Source: Microbacterium sp. B35-30 (lineage in GTDB: Bacteria; Actinomycetota; Actinomycetes; Actinomycetales; Microbacteriaceae). Taken from it: 64,000 nucleotides of DNA. The stretch is taken from the NCBI RefSeq assembly GCF_010634855.1, contig NZ_MWLQ01000016.1, positions 1 through 64,000 of the forward strand, in the 5' to 3' direction. Shown here piece after piece: positions 60,634 to 64,000 of the stretch (position 1 is its first letter; each line of letters begins with the position of its first letter). The notes beneath the pieces are model-generated. The model had not been told where the DNA came from and ran no database searches. It worked only from the letters and a program-made list of their open reading frames with translations. Both the position numbers and the translations under genes were made by a program.

Positions 60634-61662
60634 TCACCCGAAGAGCGCGGCGGCCTCTTCGTAGCGGTAGAGGGGGACGGTGTTGAGCTCGCCCAGCGCC
60701 TCGGCGAAGGGCACGCGCACGATGTCGGTGCCGCGCATGGCGACCATCTGACCCCAGGCGCCGTCGACGACGGCGTCGGCGGCGTGCAGGCCCAGGCGGG
60801 TCGCCAGCACGCGGTCGAAACCCGAGGGCGAGCCGCCGCGCTGGATGTGGCCCAGCACGGTGGAGCGCGTCTCGATGCCCGTGATGCGTTCGATCTCGGG
60901 CGCGAGGACCTCGCTGATGCCGCCCAGACGCGGACGGTTGAAGGCGTCGAGGCCCTTGTCGCTGAACGCCTCGTCCATGCCGGTGAGCGTGAAGCCCTCC
61001 GAGACCACGACGAGCGGCGCGCGACCGCGATCGTGCGCCTTCGTCACCTGGGCGCAGATGTCGCCGATCGACATCGGCACCTCGGGGATGCAGATGGCGT
61101 GCGCGCCGGCGGCCATGCCGGCGTGCAGGGCGATCCAGCCGACGTGGCGCCCCATGACCTCGGCGACCATGCAGCGCTGGTGGGAGTCGCCGGTGGTGCG
61201 CAGGCGGTCCATCGCGTCGGTGGCGATGTTGACGGCGGTGTCGAAGCCGAACGAGTAGTCCGTCGCGCGCAGGTCGTTGTCGATCGTCTTCGGGACGCCC
61301 AGCACGTTGATGCCGTCGTTCGCGAGGCGGTTGGCGGCCGCCAGAGTGCCCTCGCCGCCGATGGCGATGATGCCGTCGATGCGGTGGCCGTACATCGTCT
61401 TCGCGATGTTCTCGGCGCCGCCGCGCGGACCCTCGTACGGGTTGGTGCGGCTGGTGCCGAGGATGGTGCCGCCGACCTTCGACAGCCCCTTCACCTCGTG
61501 CCGCGTGAGCGGGAAGAAGTCGCCGTCGACCACACCCCGCCAGCCGTCGCGGATGCCGACGAACTCGAGGTCGTAGGTCGTCGTCCCCTTGAGCACGACG
61601 CCGCGGATGACCGCGTTGAGCCCGGGGCAATCGCCGCCGCTCGTCAGGATGCCGATCTTCAT
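60634..61662 (-). CDS. pfkA: 6-phosphofructokinase
   Basis: Glycolytic kinase phosphorylating fructose 6-phosphate; 342 aa. It has TSGGDCPGLNAVIRG at the N-terminus, AIGGEGTL (100-107) and PKTIDND (124-130, catalytic Asp128). Gly at 105 with Lys125 is the combination of actinobacterial group III enzymes, which use ATP in characterised cases, but PPi use cannot be excluded by eye. GAGGA precedes the ATG at 61662. It lies downstream of a SNF2 helicase on the same strand with a terminator between. Confidence 0.94.
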   Translation of the reverse strand: MKIGILTSGGDCPGLNAVIRGVVLKGTTTYDLEFVGIRDGWRGVVDGDFFPLTRHEVKGLSKVGGTILGTSRTNPYEGPRGGAENIAKTMYGHRIDGIIAIGGEGTLAAANRLANDGINVLGVPKTIDNDLRATDYSFGFDTAVNIATDAMDRLRTTGDSHQRCMVAEVMGRHVGWIALHAGMAAGAHAICIPEVPMSIGDICAQVTKAHDRGRAPLVVVSEGFTLTGMDEAFSDKGLDAFNRPRLGGISEVLAPEIERITGIETRSTVLGHIQRGGSPSGFDRVLATRLGLHAADAVVDGAWGQMVAMRGTDIVRVPFAEALGELNTVPLYRYEEAAALFG

Positions 61663-61772
61663 AGCTGTGTTCCTCGCTGTCCGGTGAAGAGAGTCGGCGA
61701 CGCTGCCTCCCCCGACATTAGTGCCGGACGCGCCGGCCTGCCACACGCACCGCCCGAGCCCGCGCCGACGAC

Positions 61773-61802
61773 GGAGGGCGGCGCGAATTCGCGCCGCCCT
61801 CC
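61773..61802. terminator. SNF2 helicase terminator
   Basis: A perfect 30-bp palindrome centred on GAATTC, with arms GGAGGGCGGCGCGAA and complement, 12 bp after the helicase stop. Confidence 0.85.
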
Positions 61803-61814
61803 CCCATACGCGCT

Positions 61815-63968
61815 TTACGCGGCGCCGAGCGCCTGCCGCAGCACATGCATGAGCGCCGACAGCTGCACCGAGTCGCTCGACTGCGGATCGACGGCCTCGC
61901 CGTCGAGGGCCCGCGCGGCGAGCCCCTGCTTCGAGTCGATCAGCTCGGCGATCTTGGTGTCGATCGTGTGCGCCGCGATGATGCGCCAGGCGGTGACCGG
62001 CTCGTCCTGGCCGATGCGGTGCACGCGGTCGATCGCCTGCGTCTGCTCGGCCGCCGTCCAGGACAGCTCGGCGAGCACGACGTTCGACGACGCCTGCATG
62101 TTCACGCCGACACCGGCCGCGGTCAGCGAGCAGACCGCGATGCCGACGGCGGGATCGTTGTTGAACTCGTCGATCGCCTGCTGGCGGGCCGCCGTGGCCT
62201 GATCGCCGCGCAGCGATACCGTCTTGAGTCCCGCTGCGGCGAAGTGCGCCTCGGCGGCGTCCATGACGTCGATGTGCTTGGCGAAGAACACGACCTTGCC
62301 GACCGAGCGCTGCAGCTGCACCGCGTAGTCCGCGGCGAGCACGGCCTTGGCCTGGCCGATCTTGCGCACCATCGTGAAGACGTTCTCCGAGCCTGTGCCG
62401 GCGGCCTTCGACTCCTCCAGCTCGTTGTGCGCGACCAGCCGGACGATGTCCTCGTCCACCTCGCCGGGAGCGAGGCCCCGGTCGCCACGCGCCTGGATGA
62501 TGCGACGGTACTTCGCGGCGAGCCGCTCGCCGAGCTCGCGCTCGGCCTGCCGGATCGACCGGCCGAACTCGTCGTCGAGCTCCACGGGGAGATCGGCGAT
62601 GAGCTTGTCGGGAAGGTCGGCCGCGACATCCTTCTTCTTGCGCCGCACAATGCCCATCGAGATGACCGCATCGCGGGCCTCGGGATAGAACGCCTTGTCG
62701 GCCGGCGTCAGACCGGTCTCGTCGAGCTTCTCCATCAGCACGGGGCCCGGCTTCTCGCCGTTGGTCCATCCGAGGAACCGCCAGATCGCGTCGAAGTCCT
62801 CGACGTCGTTGATGAGCGGCGTACCGGTGAGGGCCAGCAGCAACGGGTCGCGCACCTGCTCGCGGATGCGGGTCGCCAGCGCGAGCACGTTCTGCGACCG
62901 CTGCGAGCCGAGGTTCTTAATGAAGTGCGCCTCGTCGACGACCATGCCCTTCAGCCCGATCGAGCTGAGCCACGACAGATGCCGGTCGAGGATCTCGTAG
63001 TTGACGATGAACACGTCGGCGAACGCGTCGATGTCTTCGCCGTCGCCCTGGATCACCGTGGCGCGACGCTGGGGCGTCCAGCGCTCCACCTCGCGCGCCC
63101 AGTTCATCTTCACGACGTTCGGGACGACCGCGAGGAGCGGGTACGCGTTCGCGACGGATGCCGCGAGCACCGACTCCGCCGTCTTGCCGAGGCCCGGTTC
63201 GTCGGCGAGGAGGAAGGCGCGGTGCCCGGCGCGCACGGACTCGAGGAACCTCGACTGGTGCGGCATGACCTCGAGGCCCCTGGGCGACAGACGGTCGAAT
63301 TCGGGGACGGGCGGCAGATCCATGGTGGCGCTGCCGCCGCCGGCACCGGTCTCGAACGCCTTGTACAGCGGGCCCATGAGCTCCCAGCTGTCCAGGCGCC
63401 GACGCGGCGTCTCTTTGGAGGGTCGAGCCGAGAGGTCGGGCGCGAGGAAGGGGTTCGCCTCGCGTCGCGCCACCACCTGCTGCGGCACCACCTGGCGCTC
63501 GACGAGCGCCGCAGGGACGACCGGCGCCGAGACGGGCGCGACGTCGGTGATGATGAGCTCGTCAGGGGCGAGCTCGGCGCCCGACTCCAGCAGCCAGTCC
63601 CGGCGCATGCGGCGCGCGACCGGTGAGGTGGCCTGGTCGACCTCGAGCAGCTGGATGAGCGAGGTGTCGCGGGCGGCGGTCTTCGCCAGGATGGTCGCGA
63701 CGCCGTCGAGCCGCTTCAGCAGCTCCGAGCGGGTGGCATCCGTCAGCTCGGTGTCGCCCTTCACGCGGGCCCGCTCCTCGCGCACCAGGAACGCGATGAC
63801 CTGGAACTTGACGCGGTTGGTCGGCCCGAGCTTTCCGCGCTGGGCCTTGGCCTCGACCTCGCGCACCTTGCGGGCGAGGATCGGGATGATGGGGGCCTCG
63901 TCGTCGCGACGTGCGGACGAGGTCTTGCGGCGACGCTGCGCCGTCTGGGCGGTTGCCGTGGGCGGCAT
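61815..63968 (-). CDS. SNF2/DEAD-like helicase
   Basis: Superfamily 2 ATPase of 717 aa. An N-terminal extension of about 200 residues is Lys/Arg-rich at first and has no recognised domain. The SNF2 core follows: LADEPGLGKTAES (Walker A), VVDEAHFIKN (Walker B), LLALTGTPLIND (motif III), and in the helicase C half FFAKHIDVM, GVGVNMQASS and QAIDRVHRIGQ (motif VI). It is probably a DNA translocase. CAGGAGGAG precedes the ATG at 63968. No SWIM or nuclease partner is visible in the window. Confidence 0.92.
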   Translation of the reverse strand: MPPTATAQTAQRRRKTSSARRDDEAPIIPILARKVREVEAKAQRGKLGPTNRVKFQVIAFLVREERARVKGDTELTDATRSELLKRLDGVATILAKTAARDTSLIQLLEVDQATSPVARRMRRDWLLESGAELAPDELIITDVAPVSAPVVPAALVERQVVPQQVVARREANPFLAPDLSARPSKETPRRRLDSWELMGPLYKAFETGAGGGSATMDLPPVPEFDRLSPRGLEVMPHQSRFLESVRAGHRAFLLADEPGLGKTAESVLAASVANAYPLLAVVPNVVKMNWAREVERWTPQRRATVIQGDGEDIDAFADVFIVNYEILDRHLSWLSSIGLKGMVVDEAHFIKNLGSQRSQNVLALATRIREQVRDPLLLALTGTPLINDVEDFDAIWRFLGWTNGEKPGPVLMEKLDETGLTPADKAFYPEARDAVISMGIVRRKKKDVAADLPDKLIADLPVELDDEFGRSIRQAERELGERLAAKYRRIIQARGDRGLAPGEVDEDIVRLVAHNELEESKAAGTGSENVFTMVRKIGQAKAVLAADYAVQLQRSVGKVVFFAKHIDVMDAAEAHFAAAGLKTVSLRGDQATAARQQAIDEFNNDPAVGIAVCSLTAAGVGVNMQASSNVVLAELSWTAAEQTQAIDRVHRIGQDEPVTAWRIIAAHTIDTKIAELIDSKQGLAARALDGEAVDPQSSDSVQLSALMHVLRQALGAA

Positions 63969-64000
63969 GCTCCTCCTGAGCGTGAGTGCCGGCTCGGGAC

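Noticed and set aside
1..64000. tRNA genes, rRNA, CRISPR arrays, insertion sequences, integrases or phage genes
   Set aside because: None could be supported by reading both strands; no cloverleaf, spaced repeat array or transposase motif was seen.

Overview
The window is a gene-dense (about 70% G+C by eye), all-chromosomal stretch from a high-GC actinobacterium, most likely Microbacteriaceae and probably Microbacterium. The reasons are the lysine/thymidylate cluster dapB - thyA - folA - dapA - rnj, a TTG-started pnp, a small DUF5302 gene, a group-III type 6-phosphofructokinase (GGEGT plus PKTIDND), and many genes that look leaderless, with a TANNNT -10 box ending 6-8 nt before ATG/GTG. No rRNA, tRNA, CRISPR array, integrase or insertion sequence was seen. 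About 55 protein genes are supported.

Layout. 0-17 kb: housekeeping block on the minus strand (rnj, dapA, SDR, folA, thyA, TPR protein, dapB). It is interrupted by two large secreted proteases (M4 and S8) with a divergent winged-helix regulator and by a plus-strand redox cluster (membrane thioredoxin, DUF4395, OsmC, epimerase). 17-22 kb: histidine phosphatase, an aldo/keto-reductase-like protein lacking most of its catalytic tetrad, and pnp. 22-43.6 kb: a block of accessory metabolic genes lying between pnp and rpsO, which are usually neighbours. It holds a dicarboxylate transporter with its own two-component system, a glycosyltransferase-SGNH fusion, DedA, a NUC1 nuclease, a paired flavin monooxygenase/FMN reductase, a GH13 glucosidase, esterases, an acyltransferase, a WYL regulator with an epoxide hydrolase, a 2OG-Fe oxygenase, and a sugar kinase overlapping surE. 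43.7-57 kb: rpsO, MFS and EamA transporters, an AraC regulator with an NAD(P)-binding partner, YceI, FKBP, PrsW, FAH, DUF4190, aspartase, a phosphodiesterase and a PiT phosphate transporter. 57-64 kb: oligopeptidase B, a DUF559 endonuclease-like gene bracketed by unusual repeats, pfkA and a SNF2 helicase.

The part most worth a second look is 59.17-60.57 kb. A protein with an N-terminal AbiEi-like winged helix and a C-terminal Vsr/DUF559-type nuclease domain is flanked on both sides by hairpins of identical geometry (12-13 bp stem, 26 nt loop) whose stems differ by two compensatory base-pair changes. GGGACA/TGTCCC sites are also phased at exactly 21 bp, and there is a 93-bp direct duplication. 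This resembles a nuclease paired with its own REP-like element, or an autoregulated iteron array. At window scale, the octamer CGGATGCC/GGCATCCG recurs in genes and, as inverted pairs, forms several of the terminators.
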